DNA of 47,551 bases, taken from the NCBI GenBank assembly GCA_030429105.1, contig JAUIDE010000021.1, positions 1-47,551 of the forward strand. Direction: 5' to 3'. A program made the position numbers and the translations under genes. Shown here one piece after another: positions 40,673 through 46,964 of the stretch. Numbering within the stretch: position 1 is the stretch's first letter; every line of letters starts with the position of its first letter. The notes under the pieces are model-generated. The model ran no database searches and was not told the DNA's origin. It worked only from the letters and a program-made list of their open reading frames with translations. This DNA is from Alphaproteobacteria bacterium (GTDB lineage Bacteria > Pseudomonadota > Alphaproteobacteria > Rhodobacterales > Rhodobacteraceae).

Positions 40673-41760
40673 TCCGGCTCGCCGCGGATCCAGGCGGCGG
40701 CGGCGTCGATCAGCTCGGGCGTCGGGCGCTCCCACCCGGTGTCGATCGAGACCGCAACGCTCATGCCTGCGCGCAGCGCCGGCTGATCGGGCGCAGGCTC
40801 GATCTCCAGCGTCACCGGCACTCGCTGCACCACCTTGACCCAGTTGCCCGACGCGTTCTGCGGCGGCAGCAGCGCGAACTCCGCCCCGGTGGCGGGCGCC
40901 AGGCTGGCCACCGTCGCGGACCAGGTCAGGCCGGGATAGGCGTCGACCTCGAAGACCGCGGACTGGCCCTCGCGCAGATGGGTCAGGTCCGTCTCCTTGA
41001 GGTTCGCCTCGATCCAGAAGCGCTCTGCGTCGACCAGGGTCATCACCGCGACGCCGTCCTCGACGTATTCGCCCGGCTGCAGGCGCACGTTGGCGGCGAA
41101 GGCGTCCGCGGGCGCGCGCACCGTCGCGGCGGCGAGGTCGCGTTCGGCCTCGCGCAGGGCCGCCAGGTGCCGGCGCACCTCGGGATGGGCGTCGACCGGT
41201 CCGTCCGGGTCTCCGGCGAGCTCGGCCAGCGCCTCGCCGATCTCCTCGACGGCGATGCGCGAGCGGCTTTCGGCCTGCGCGAGCGCGCGCTCGGCGTCGC
41301 GCAGGCGGACGTTGGAGACGGCGCCGCCTTGCGCCAGCGCCCGCGTGCGATCGAGGTCCTCGTGCAGGAAGACGCCGTCGCGCGTCGCCGCCTGAAGCTG
41401 CGCCAGCGCCATGCGGTGACGGGCCTTGAGCGCCTCGACGCGCAGCCGCGCGGCGGCGAGATCGGCGGCGCGGCGGTCGCGCTCGATCTCGAACCGCGTC
41501 GGGTCGAGGCGGAACAGCACGTCGCCCCTGGCGACGCGCTGGTTGTTGGCGCCCCTCACTTCCACGACGAGGCCCGAAACCTCCGAGGCTACGGTGATGA
41601 TGTCGGCCTTGATGTAGGCGTTCTCCGTCGTCACGTGCCGCCCTGAGGCCATCCAGAACTGGTAGCCGCCGACTGCGATCACGGCTGGGCCGACGACCAT
41701 GAGCAGCGTGCGCGTCAGGGCGCGCCGCAGCGAGGCGAAGAGGCGGCCGATGCGGGCCAT
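40669..41760 (-). CDS. emrA: HlyD/EmrA family membrane fusion protein
   Basis: The 363-residue periplasmic adaptor has an N-terminal membrane helix (LLMVVGPAVIAVGGYQFWMASG). GRHVTTENAYIKADIITVASEVSGLV is the biotinyl-lipoyl half typical of EmrA. A long alpha-hairpin follows (about residues 90-190, Ala/Arg/Glu-rich). VRLQPGEYVEDGVAVMTLVD and FWIEANLKETDLTHLREGQ form the beta domains. I chose the ATG at 41760, 10 nt after the marR stop; a start at 41784 would overlap marR. It links EmrB to an outer-membrane channel not found in the window. Confidence 0.92.
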   Translation of the reverse strand: MARIGRLFASLRRALTRTLLMVVGPAVIAVGGYQFWMASGRHVTTENAYIKADIITVASEVSGLVVEVRGANNQRVARGDVLFRLDPTRFEIERDRRAADLAAARLRVEALKARHRMALAQLQAATRDGVFLHEDLDRTRALAQGGAVSNVRLRDAERALAQAESRSRIAVEEIGEALAELAGDPDGPVDAHPEVRRHLAALREAERDLAAATVRAPADAFAANVRLQPGEYVEDGVAVMTLVDAERFWIEANLKETDLTHLREGQSAVFEVDAYPGLTWSATVASLAPATGAEFALLPPQNASGNWVKVVQRVPVTLEIEPAPDQPALRAGMSVAVSIDTGWERPTPELIDAAAAWIRGEPE

Positions 41761-41770
41761 CGCCGCGGCC

Positions 41771-42277
41771 CTATTCCGCCGCACGGGGCGCGGGCGCGCC
41801 CCGTGGAGCTTCGCCCGCCGCGGCGGCCGTCGTTCGGGCCTCGGGCGAAACGTTGGCCTTGATGCGCAGCAGCATGGCGACCAGCCTTTCCCGCTCTTCC
41901 GCGCTCAGCCCGGCAAGCGCGGCGTCCTGCGTCTGCTCGGCCAGCGCGCGCATGCGCGGGAGCAGCGGGCGCGAGCCCTCGCCCAGATGCAGCCGCCAGG
42001 CGCGGCGGTCGTCGGGGTCGCGGCGCCGCTCAACCATCCCGGCCGCCTCCAGCCGGTCGACGTGGCGCGACAGGGTGACGACGTCGAGCTCGAGGATCTC
42101 GGCCAGCGCCCGCTGGTTGACGCCTTCGCGCGGGGCGAGGTTCACGAGCACGCGCCATTGCGAGCGCGTCAGCCCCAGCTCGCGCGCATGCACGTCGAAC
42201 CATGCGCGCATCAGGCGCGAGACGTCGCTGAAGAGGAAGCCGACGCTCGACTCAGCGTCGATGAAGTTCGTCTGCAT
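41771..42277 (-). CDS. marR: MarR family transcriptional regulator
   Basis: The 168-residue regulator has the winged helix LGLTRSQWRVLVNLAPREGVNQRALAEILELDVVTLSRHVDRLEAAGMVERRRDPDDRRAW, including the DDRR wing tip typical of MarR/EmrR/SlyA. It is first in the marR-emrA-emrB operon. By analogy with EmrR, it should repress the operon and release it on binding the drug. Upstream lies an AT-rich promoter with a GCAT-N9-ATGC dyad. Confidence 0.92.
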   Translation of the reverse strand: MQTNFIDAESSVGFLFSDVSRLMRAWFDVHARELGLTRSQWRVLVNLAPREGVNQRALAEILELDVVTLSRHVDRLEAAGMVERRRDPDDRRAWRLHLGEGSRPLLPRMRALAEQTQDAALAGLSAEERERLVAMLLRIKANVSPEARTTAAAAGEAPRGAPAPRAAE

Positions 42278-42311
42278 ATAATAAGCATGCCTGCATTCTT
42301 GAAACTGTCAA
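42274..42311 (-). promoter_or_regulatory. AT-rich promoter/operator region of marR-emrAB
   Basis: The minus strand reads TTGACA (42306-42311), with an AT-rich TTATTATATGC stretch just before the marR start. A GCAT(N9)ATGC dyad (42274-42290) overlaps the ATG. The -35/-10 spacing is not ideal (over 20 nt to TATTAT), so the exact promoter is uncertain. Its AT content stands out from its surroundings, as expected for a MarR-bound site. Confidence 0.4.
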
Positions 42312-42315
42312 TCGC

Positions 42316-42486
42316 AGGCGACAGATCCAGCGGTCGGAACGGCGGGCCGAAGAGACCGCGAACCCGTTGGGCCGCATCGCGACGGCGGCCGAGGTCGCCG
42401 CCGCCTGCGTCTTCCTCTGCGGACCGGGCGGAGACTTCCACACCGGACAGCGCCTCGGCCCGAACGGCGGCGCAGTGATGCCCTGA
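42316..42486 (+). pseudogene. 3' fragment of a short-chain dehydrogenase/reductase
   Basis: In this frame the sequence reads as an SDR C-terminus: ERRAEETANPLGRIATAAEV, then VAAACVFLCGPGGDFHTGQ, then a G-GAVMP ending at TGA (42484-42486). The body of the enzyme (Rossmann motif, catalytic Tyr-Lys) is absent, because the sequence upstream is the marR promoter. The next frame (42503) starts 16 nt after its stop, so the two were once an operon. This is the remains of a gene cut off at about 42310. Confidence 0.65.
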
Positions 42487-42502
42487 GACGCGGGAGAGAC
42501 CC

Positions 42503-43063
42503 ATGCCACGCACCGTGGCTGTCCCCGTAACGCTCCCCTCGCCCGATAGCTTCGCGCCACACGGGCATGTCCTCGACCTCGCGACGGCGATGCCGGGCTA
42601 TGTCGGCCCAGGCTATTCCACGACGCGCTTCCCCCTGCGGCTTGGCGGCGCCCCCGACCTCACGCTGCTGCGGCATCCCTTCGACCGGATCGCCAGTCGC
42701 GCGATGGAGCTGCACACGCAGGTGACGGAATTGCGGGCGCCGCTCGACCCCCGCGCCTCGACCGTGTTCGTCGCGGCTTCCGGCACGGCGCCGACGCCCT
42801 AGGACGTGCGCGGATTCCTCGTCGACGGCGCGACGGCCATCCTGATCGCGCGGGAGTGCCGCCATTCGCCGTCATATCCGCTGGACCCGCAGGGCGCGTC
42901 CTTTGTCCTGCTGCCCGACGGCGAGCTCGCGATTGACCTGCGCGGAGACCTTGCGGGCATCGTTGCCGTGGCCGCGGGTGCCGTGTCGGGTAATGGCGTG
43001 CAGAAACGCAGAAAGCCGCCCCTTTGGGCGGACTTGTCTGTGGATCTGGTTCGGCGAGTTTAG
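42503..43063 (+). pseudogene. Ureidoglycolate lyase-like gene interrupted by an in-frame TAG
   Basis: Residues 1-99 (MPRTVAVPVTLPSPDSFAP..., then RIASRAMELHTQVTELRAPLD) and the in-frame continuation after TAG at 42800-42802 (DVRGFLVDGATAILIARECR, SPSYPLDPQGASFVLLP) together look like one cupin of the ureidoglycolate lyase (AllA) family. The DVR-FLVDG motif continues without frame change, so the TAG replaces one codon (GAG is one base away). The reading after about 42960 is no longer AllA-like and runs into an rRNA/tRNA-operon-like tail. The gene appears dead or mis-sequenced, with a lost C-terminus. The preceding SDR fragment shares its fate. Confidence 0.55.
43016..43031. terminator. CCGCCC-CTTT-GGGCGG hairpin
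   Basis: A perfect 6-bp stem (43016-43021 with 43026-43031) has a 4-nt loop, preceded by GAAAG. On the minus strand it follows a tRNA-like 3' end (43065-43092), the usual place for a terminator of an rRNA or tRNA operon. Confidence 0.5.
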
Positions 43064-43064
43064 A

Positions 43065-43092
43065 TAGTTGCGGGGGCAGGATGCCACCTTTG
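43065..43092 (-). pseudogene. Remnant resembling the 3' end of an initiator tRNA
   Basis: Read on the minus strand, this ends in ATCCTGCCCCCGCAACTA, very close to the 3' end of bacterial tRNA-fMet (T-arm half, acceptor strand CCCGCAA, CCA-like end with one change). The GGTTCAA of the T loop appears deleted before it. No anticodon or D arm follows upstream. It cannot make a tRNA; it looks like the leftover of an rRNA-operon end or an integration site. Confidence 0.35.
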
Positions 43093-43183
43093 CCGAACAC
43101 GCGGCTACTTATCGCTGGCGTGAAGACCGAGTTTCCGAACTCCTCTCAGTCCTGCGTATCGATCTGGCCAACGCAACCTTTCA

Positions 43184-43212
43184 TTGTTCCAGCGTCCTGA
43201 CCCAGTTATTAT
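43184..43212 (+). promoter_or_regulatory. Promoter of the DUF4157 gene
   Basis: TTGTTC (43184-43189) and TATTAT (43207-43212) are separated by exactly 17 bp. The -10 is followed after about 12 nt by AAGGAG and the ATG at 43239. It stands out as AT-rich DNA in a GC-rich region. Confidence 0.55.
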
Positions 43213-43238
43213 AGCTTCTATCGTCGAAGGAGTGAGCG

Positions 43239-44306
43239 ATGCCGTCGGACGTGATCCAGGGGTTCTTTCCCGGCGGCCGCCTCCGCATGGCGACGCCCAA
43301 GGCCTCGGCGATCGCGCAGCTTCGGGCGACGGCGACATCCGCCCGGAGGGTCGGCCCTCCGTCCGCCGCCACATGCCCGCGCCCCGCAAGGTACGCGCAG
43401 CGCGTAGCTGCATCACCGGTCGCTCAGCCCACCGCCGACCGCATCGCCGTCGATCCTTTGGCGCTGCGTAAGACCGGCCCGGGCCGCGCGCTGCCCGAAG
43501 CCGTCCGCGCCCATATGGAGCAAGCCCTCGGCGCTGATTTCAGGGACGTCCGCGTTCATGTCGGCCCGCAGGCTGAAAGCATTGGCGCAATCGCCTTCAC
43601 GACCGGAGCGGACATCTACTTCGCGCCCGGCCGCTTCAACCCGGACACGGCGGAGGGGCGGCGCCTGCTAGGTCACGAGTTGGCTCACGTCATCCAGCAA
43701 CGCCAAGGCCGCGTGCGGGGAGCGACGGGGGCGTTGACGGTGGTGCAGGACGCGGCGCTGGAAGCGGAGGCGGATCGGGCGGGTATGCGGGCCGGAATGG
43801 GCTCAGGGCGGTCTTTCGCCCCAGTCCAGGCAAAGATGGTCGCTCCTTTTCCCTCAATGATGGCAAGGCGAACGGCCTTCCCCGCGACCATACAAATGAA
43901 GTGCAAGCTATGCAACGCCAGTAGCCACAAAGAAAAAGACTGTCCCAAGCGAGACATGTCGAAAGACGCCCCCCCTAAGGCGAGCGGTCGCGGCTTGACG
44001 AACGGATCAGGCAATAATACGATCACGGGATACTTTGAAGCTTGCATCGATCTTATGGATGAGAAGGATAAGTGGAGCCTTTGTTATGGCCACGGAGGCA
44101 AGTCGATCGTCGGAGGTAGAAAGGGCATCCCGACGAATTTGAAAGATAAATCAGCCCGGATCGATCGTCAGGGCGAGGGCAACGTCCAGTTTCAAACTGA
44201 CAATGCGTCCTACGCCTGCGTCGTGTTCGATGCTACAGCCACCGAAGCTCAAATCAAGCAGGGCCTTATCGATTCTTTTAAAAGCGGCGCGATCAAGAAG
44301 CTTTGA
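43239..44306 (+). CDS. DUF4157 (eCIS core-type) protein with CCHC zinc knuckle and variable C-terminus
   Basis: The 355-residue protein has a Pro/Ala-rich start to about residue 65. A DUF4157 domain (about 80-180) follows, with ALPEAVRAHMEQALGADFRDV, FTTGADIYFAPGRF and the zinc-peptidase-like motif LLGHELAHVIQQ (His146, Glu147, His150) plus ALEAEADRAG. Residues 222-235 (CKLCNASSHKEKDC) are an exact CX2CX4HX4C zinc knuckle. The last 100 residues are of unknown fold. Their DNA is clearly richer in A/T than the first half, as in polymorphic toxins with swapped C-terminal domains. DUF4157 proteins are commonly linked to contractile injection systems, and T6SS genes start 1.7 kb away. It is a probable secreted effector; toxin activity is not identified. 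Confidence 0.75.
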   Translation: MPSDVIQGFFPGGRLRMATPKASAIAQLRATATSARRVGPPSAATCPRPARYAQRVAASPVAQPTADRIAVDPLALRKTGPGRALPEAVRAHMEQALGADFRDVRVHVGPQAESIGAIAFTTGADIYFAPGRFNPDTAEGRRLLGHELAHVIQQRQGRVRGATGALTVVQDAALEAEADRAGMRAGMGSGRSFAPVQAKMVAPFPSMMARRTAFPATIQMKCKLCNASSHKEKDCPKRDMSKDAPPKASGRGLTNGSGNNTITGYFEACIDLMDEKDKWSLCYGHGGKSIVGGRKGIPTNLKDKSARIDRQGEGNVQFQTDNASYACVVFDATATEAQIKQGLIDSFKSGAIKKL

Positions 44307-44508
44307 CTCTCTTCGACCGAGAGACTCTGCCCTTGAGCTCCGCAATCGCTGCGGTTGAGTCCCGGCGGAAAAGGCTTGGCGGTTCGGGACGGACAGGAAG
44401 CGAAGAGTTGGTCGGCTTGATGGTTCCGCCCGACGCAGCGGATCACGTTCCATCAGGCGCAATAATGCGGCCTCGCCCCGGGCCTCCCTTCCTCTGACTG
44501 ATGCTCCG

Positions 44509-45135
44509 CTATCGCGGCGCGCGCCGAGCGGGCCAGATGAAAGCCGGCGGCGCAGGGTTGGCGCAGGTTGGCGCTGCGAACCGGCGCTTCGTCTGGGCCG
44601 TCCTTCCAGCCGCTTCCGGACCGGCATTCGACGCCCGAACCGGGCCAGATGCGGCCATCGCGCCTTCCGTCCTTTCCGGCGTGGCGACGGGGCGCCCCGG
44701 TTCGGGCGCTGAGAGCGGCCGCAGGTCCCGTTGCAAGGTGCGCTGCTGCGCGTGGCCGCCGAGCTGCAGGTTCTGCCACGGCACGAACCGGTCTTCCGGC
44801 AGTTTCGCCCGCTCCCGGAAGGCGGCGATCGGCTGGTAGGTGCCGGAATAGTTGCTCCACCAAGCGACGCGGCCACGCTCGAACCGGACGGTCCCCGCAT
44901 AGATGACGGGCGCGCCCGCCGCGAGATCGGCATGAGCGAGACCCGCGGAGATCAAGAGCCGGGAGCGGTTCGGGGCCCAGCCTTGCACGCGCACGAAGTT
45001 GTAGGCGCCGTCCGGCGCCGCGCCGCGCCGGTCGCCTCCTCCGGCGAGGCCGAACACGCCGCCGCGCCGCGCCTCGACCTCGAAACCGGCAGGCGCGGCC
45101 CTGCCGGGCCGCCAGTTTTGCGCGAGACTGTTCAT
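44509..45135 (-). CDS. Hypothetical protein with WWSNYSGTYQP motif, T6SS/toxin-linked
   Basis: The 208-residue product has its recognisable core at residues about 50-120: YNFVRVQGWAPNRSRLLISA, then HADLAAGAPVIYAGTVRFER, then VAWWSNYSGTYQPIAAFRER. Related WxNxSGHYxP segments are, from memory, frequent in proteins encoded with polymorphic toxins and VgrG/PAAR genes, where their role is unclear. The last 90 residues are Pro/Arg/Ala-rich and disordered-looking. The gene is divergent from the DUF4280 gene (91 bp) and convergent with the DUF4157 gene. There is no signal peptide. It may be an effector domain or an accessory protein. Function is unknown. Confidence 0.6.
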   Translation of the reverse strand: MNSLAQNWRPGRAAPAGFEVEARRGGVFGLAGGGDRRGAAPDGAYNFVRVQGWAPNRSRLLISAGLAHADLAAGAPVIYAGTVRFERGRVAWWSNYSGTYQPIAAFRERAKLPEDRFVPWQNLQLGGHAQQRTLQRDLRPLSAPEPGRPVATPERTEGAMAASGPVRASNAGPEAAGRTAQTKRRFAAPTCANPAPPAFIWPARRAPR

Positions 45136-45152
45136 CGTGGCCTTCGTATACT
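45124..45152 (+). promoter_or_regulatory. Possible promoter between the WSN-motif gene and the DUF4280 gene
   Basis: TATACT (45147-45152) is a good -10 element, with GAGACT 17 bp upstream as a weak -35. The reverse strand offers TAGTAT. The 91-bp divergent gap is the natural location of promoters for both genes. Confidence 0.3.
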
Positions 45153-45226
45153 AGCCTAAAGGTTGAGCATACCCGCGACGAGGGCGCGAGCCAATCGCCT
45201 CGGCGGGGCGGCGCCGGGGAGGAACG

Positions 45227-45616
45227 ATGCCCTTGCTGATGGTGACGGGCGGCGCGATGGCCTGCAGCTTCGGGGCGGCGCCGAGCACTTTTTCTGCGAC
45301 GGGCGCGGCGGCGACGGAGGGCGACGGGCCGGCGGCGGGGACGATCATGGACAATGCGCCCATGGCCAACATCGCGCCCTTCGGCATGTGCTCCAGCCTC
45401 GGCAACCCGACGGTGGCGGCGGCGACGGCGGCGGCGCTGGGCGCGCTCACGCCTCAGCCCTGCATCCCCGCGACGGCGGCGCCGTGGACGCCGGGCTCGG
45501 CGACGATCACGATCGGCGGCGTTCCCGCGCTTCATGACGGATGCACGCTGACCTGCTCCTATGGCGGGGTCATCACCGTCAGCTTCGCGGGCCAGCCTAC
45601 CGTTTCGATCTCATAG
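45227..45616 (+). CDS. DUF4280 PAAR-like protein
   Basis: The 129-residue product is rich in Gly, Ala and Pro. DUF4280 features are PLLMVTGGAMACSFG at the start, MANIAPFGMCSSLGNPTVAAA and the closing DGCTLTCSYGGVITVSFAGQ. The six or so cysteines recall the metal-binding tip of PAAR spikes. DUF4280 proteins are thought to cap the VgrG-like spike of contractile systems or to accompany toxins. The ATG at 45227 has GGGGAGGA upstream. It lies 155 bp before the SPOR gene of the T6SS cluster. Confidence 0.85.
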   Translation: MPLLMVTGGAMACSFGAAPSTFSATGAAATEGDGPAAGTIMDNAPMANIAPFGMCSSLGNPTVAAATAAALGALTPQPCIPATAAPWTPGSATITIGGVPALHDGCTLTCSYGGVITVSFAGQPTVSIS

Positions 45617-45771
45617 CCGGGCGGACACTGGAGTTTTGAATTAAGATAACGCTACTATCGGTTGATTTATTTAATTTAATGTGGATTACTCCGGGTTCGC
45701 GCGAGCGTCGTATCGCGGGCCTGCGTACAACCATGAGGGCGATTCGGGCTGAAACGGAAAGGCGGGTGGAG

Positions 45772-46533
45772 ATGTCGGTCCCTCAAGGCGCAGCGACGCG
45801 ATGGTTGGTGGTGGGCCTCGCCGGAACGGTCGTCACCTCCATTCTTTTCGGCGCGGTCCTGACGCTCCTCATCGTCGGATCGCCCGAGGGGCGGGCGGCG
45901 CCGGAAGGCGCTGTCGGCGAGGCGGCGGGGCCGGATGAGGCGCCGCCCCCTCCAACGGAGATCGCCGCCGTGGACCCCGCTTCCGCGTCGCAAACGGTCC
46001 CTGCGACCGAGGCTCCGCTTGCGGCAGAGGCCCCCGGGCCCGCCGCCCCGCGCATCGCGGAACCAGAACCCGCGCCCGTCGCATCCCTCCCTCCGCCGCC
46101 CTCGCCGGCGGTCGAGCCGGCGCCGCCCGCAGCTCCCGACCTTGTCGCCGCCGCCCCGGCGGATGAAGAGCCCGAGAGTGCGCCGGCCCCTGCAGAAGCG
46201 GAGCCGGCGGACGCGTTGGTGATGGCTGCGGCTGCGCCCTCGCCCGCGCCGCGGCCCGCTCCGCCCGCCACCCGCGTCGCCGCGCTCGCGGCGGCGACGG
46301 AGCCGGGCGGATACGCCTTGCAGGTCGGCGCGTTCCGCGAAGCCGGGAATGCGTCGGATTTCGCCGCCGAACTGGCCTCCGCCGGCTTCGCGCCCGAACT
46401 CGTCGCCCGCGGACCCTGGTCCATCGTCACGGTCGGCCCCTATCGCAGCGCCGCGGAAGCGTCGGAGGCTTCCGGCGCGATCCGGCGCGCCTTCGGCGTC
46501 TCTCCCATCCTCCGCGCGCTGGAGGCGCGATGA
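45772..46533 (+). CDS. Membrane-anchored SPOR domain protein at the head of the T6SS operon
   Basis: The 253-residue product has one N-terminal membrane helix (WLVVGLAGTVVTSILFGAVL, about 12-32). A long Pro/Ala/Glu-rich periplasmic linker covers about 40-175, and a C-terminal SPOR repeat about 180-250 (YALQVGAFREAGNASDFAAE, then WSIVTVGPYRS). SPOR domains bind denuded peptidoglycan at sites of cell-wall remodelling. The ATG at 45772 has GGTGGAG upstream. The 3' end overlaps the lipoprotein gene by 4 nt, so it is co-translated with T6SS components and might help anchor the apparatus. SPOR proteins are not a core T6SS part, so the role is inference. Confidence 0.8.
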   Translation: MSVPQGAATRWLVVGLAGTVVTSILFGAVLTLLIVGSPEGRAAPEGAVGEAAGPDEAPPPPTEIAAVDPASASQTVPATEAPLAAEAPGPAAPRIAEPEPAPVASLPPPPSPAVEPAPPAAPDLVAAAPADEEPESAPAPAEAEPADALVMAAAAPSPAPRPAPPATRVAALAAATEPGGYALQVGAFREAGNASDFAAELASAGFAPELVARGPWSIVTVGPYRSAAEASEASGAIRRAFGVSPILRALEAR

Positions 46534-46964
46534 TGCGCGCCGCCCTCGCGCTCGCGCTCGGCTTCGCCTGCTCCGGCTGCGCGGCGATCTGCGGCCTCGA
46601 CGCGCGCGGCTCGGTCGAGATCGTCGCCGACCCGTTCGCCAACGACCGATCCGCCATCGCGGTCGACGTCGTCGCGGTCAGGGGCGAGGCGATGGCGGCG
46701 AAGCTCGCGGACCTCTCCGCCGGCCAGTATTTCGTCGCCCGGGAGCAGATCCGGCGCGATTCCTCAGGCAGCATCGCGATTTCGGGCTGGGAGATCGCGC
46801 CCGGTCAGAGTGTCGGCCCGGAATCGGTCTCCTTCGAATGCGGGGTGGACGCGGTGTTCGTCTTCGCAAGCTACCGCACGCCCGGAGTTCATCGCATGAG
46901 GCTTCCCGATCTCGACGACGTGCGCATCCTTCTCGGGCCTGACGGTTTCGAGGTGACGCAATGA
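46530..46964 (+). CDS. tssJ: TssJ-like type VI secretion lipoprotein
   Basis: The 144-residue product has a lipoprotein signal: MMRAALALALGFACSGCAA, with the lipobox Cys at about residue 17. The beta-rich mature part includes ANDRSAIAVDVVAVRG and YFVAREQIRRDSSGSIAISG, matching in layout the small transthyretin-like TssJ that anchors the T6SS membrane complex to the outer membrane. Assignment rests mainly on size, lipobox and position: it overlaps tssK by 4 nt (ATGA), as is common for tssJ-tssK. Sequence similarity to classical TssJ is weak by eye. Confidence 0.65.
   Translation: MMRAALALALGFACSGCAAICGLDARGSVEIVADPFANDRSAIAVDVVAVRGEAMAAKLADLSAGQYFVAREQIRRDSSGSIAISGWEIAPGQSVGPESVSFECGVDAVFVFASYRTPGVHRMRLPDLDDVRILLGPDGFEVTQ

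Noticed and set aside
426-42802. Possible TAG recoding (pyrrolysine or amber suppression), prompted by two readable in-frame TAGs and an MttB-family gene
   Set aside because: The MttB-like gene itself has no internal TAG, and TAG is used as a genuine stop by the ureohydrolase and the convergent aminotransferase. Both readable TAGs are one base from ordinary codons (CAG, GAG) and lie in degenerate or edge sequence. No pyl genes are seen.
43105-43416. Minus-strand frames upstream of the DUF4157 gene (103 and 63 codons)
   Set aside because: They overlap the clear promoter and start of the DUF4157 gene and show no conserved motif.
44303-44497. 64-codon plus-strand frame starting TTG and overlapping the DUF4157 stop, a potential immunity gene
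   Set aside because: TTG start, no clear ribosome site, Pro/Arg-rich ending and no recognisable fold. Position alone is insufficient.
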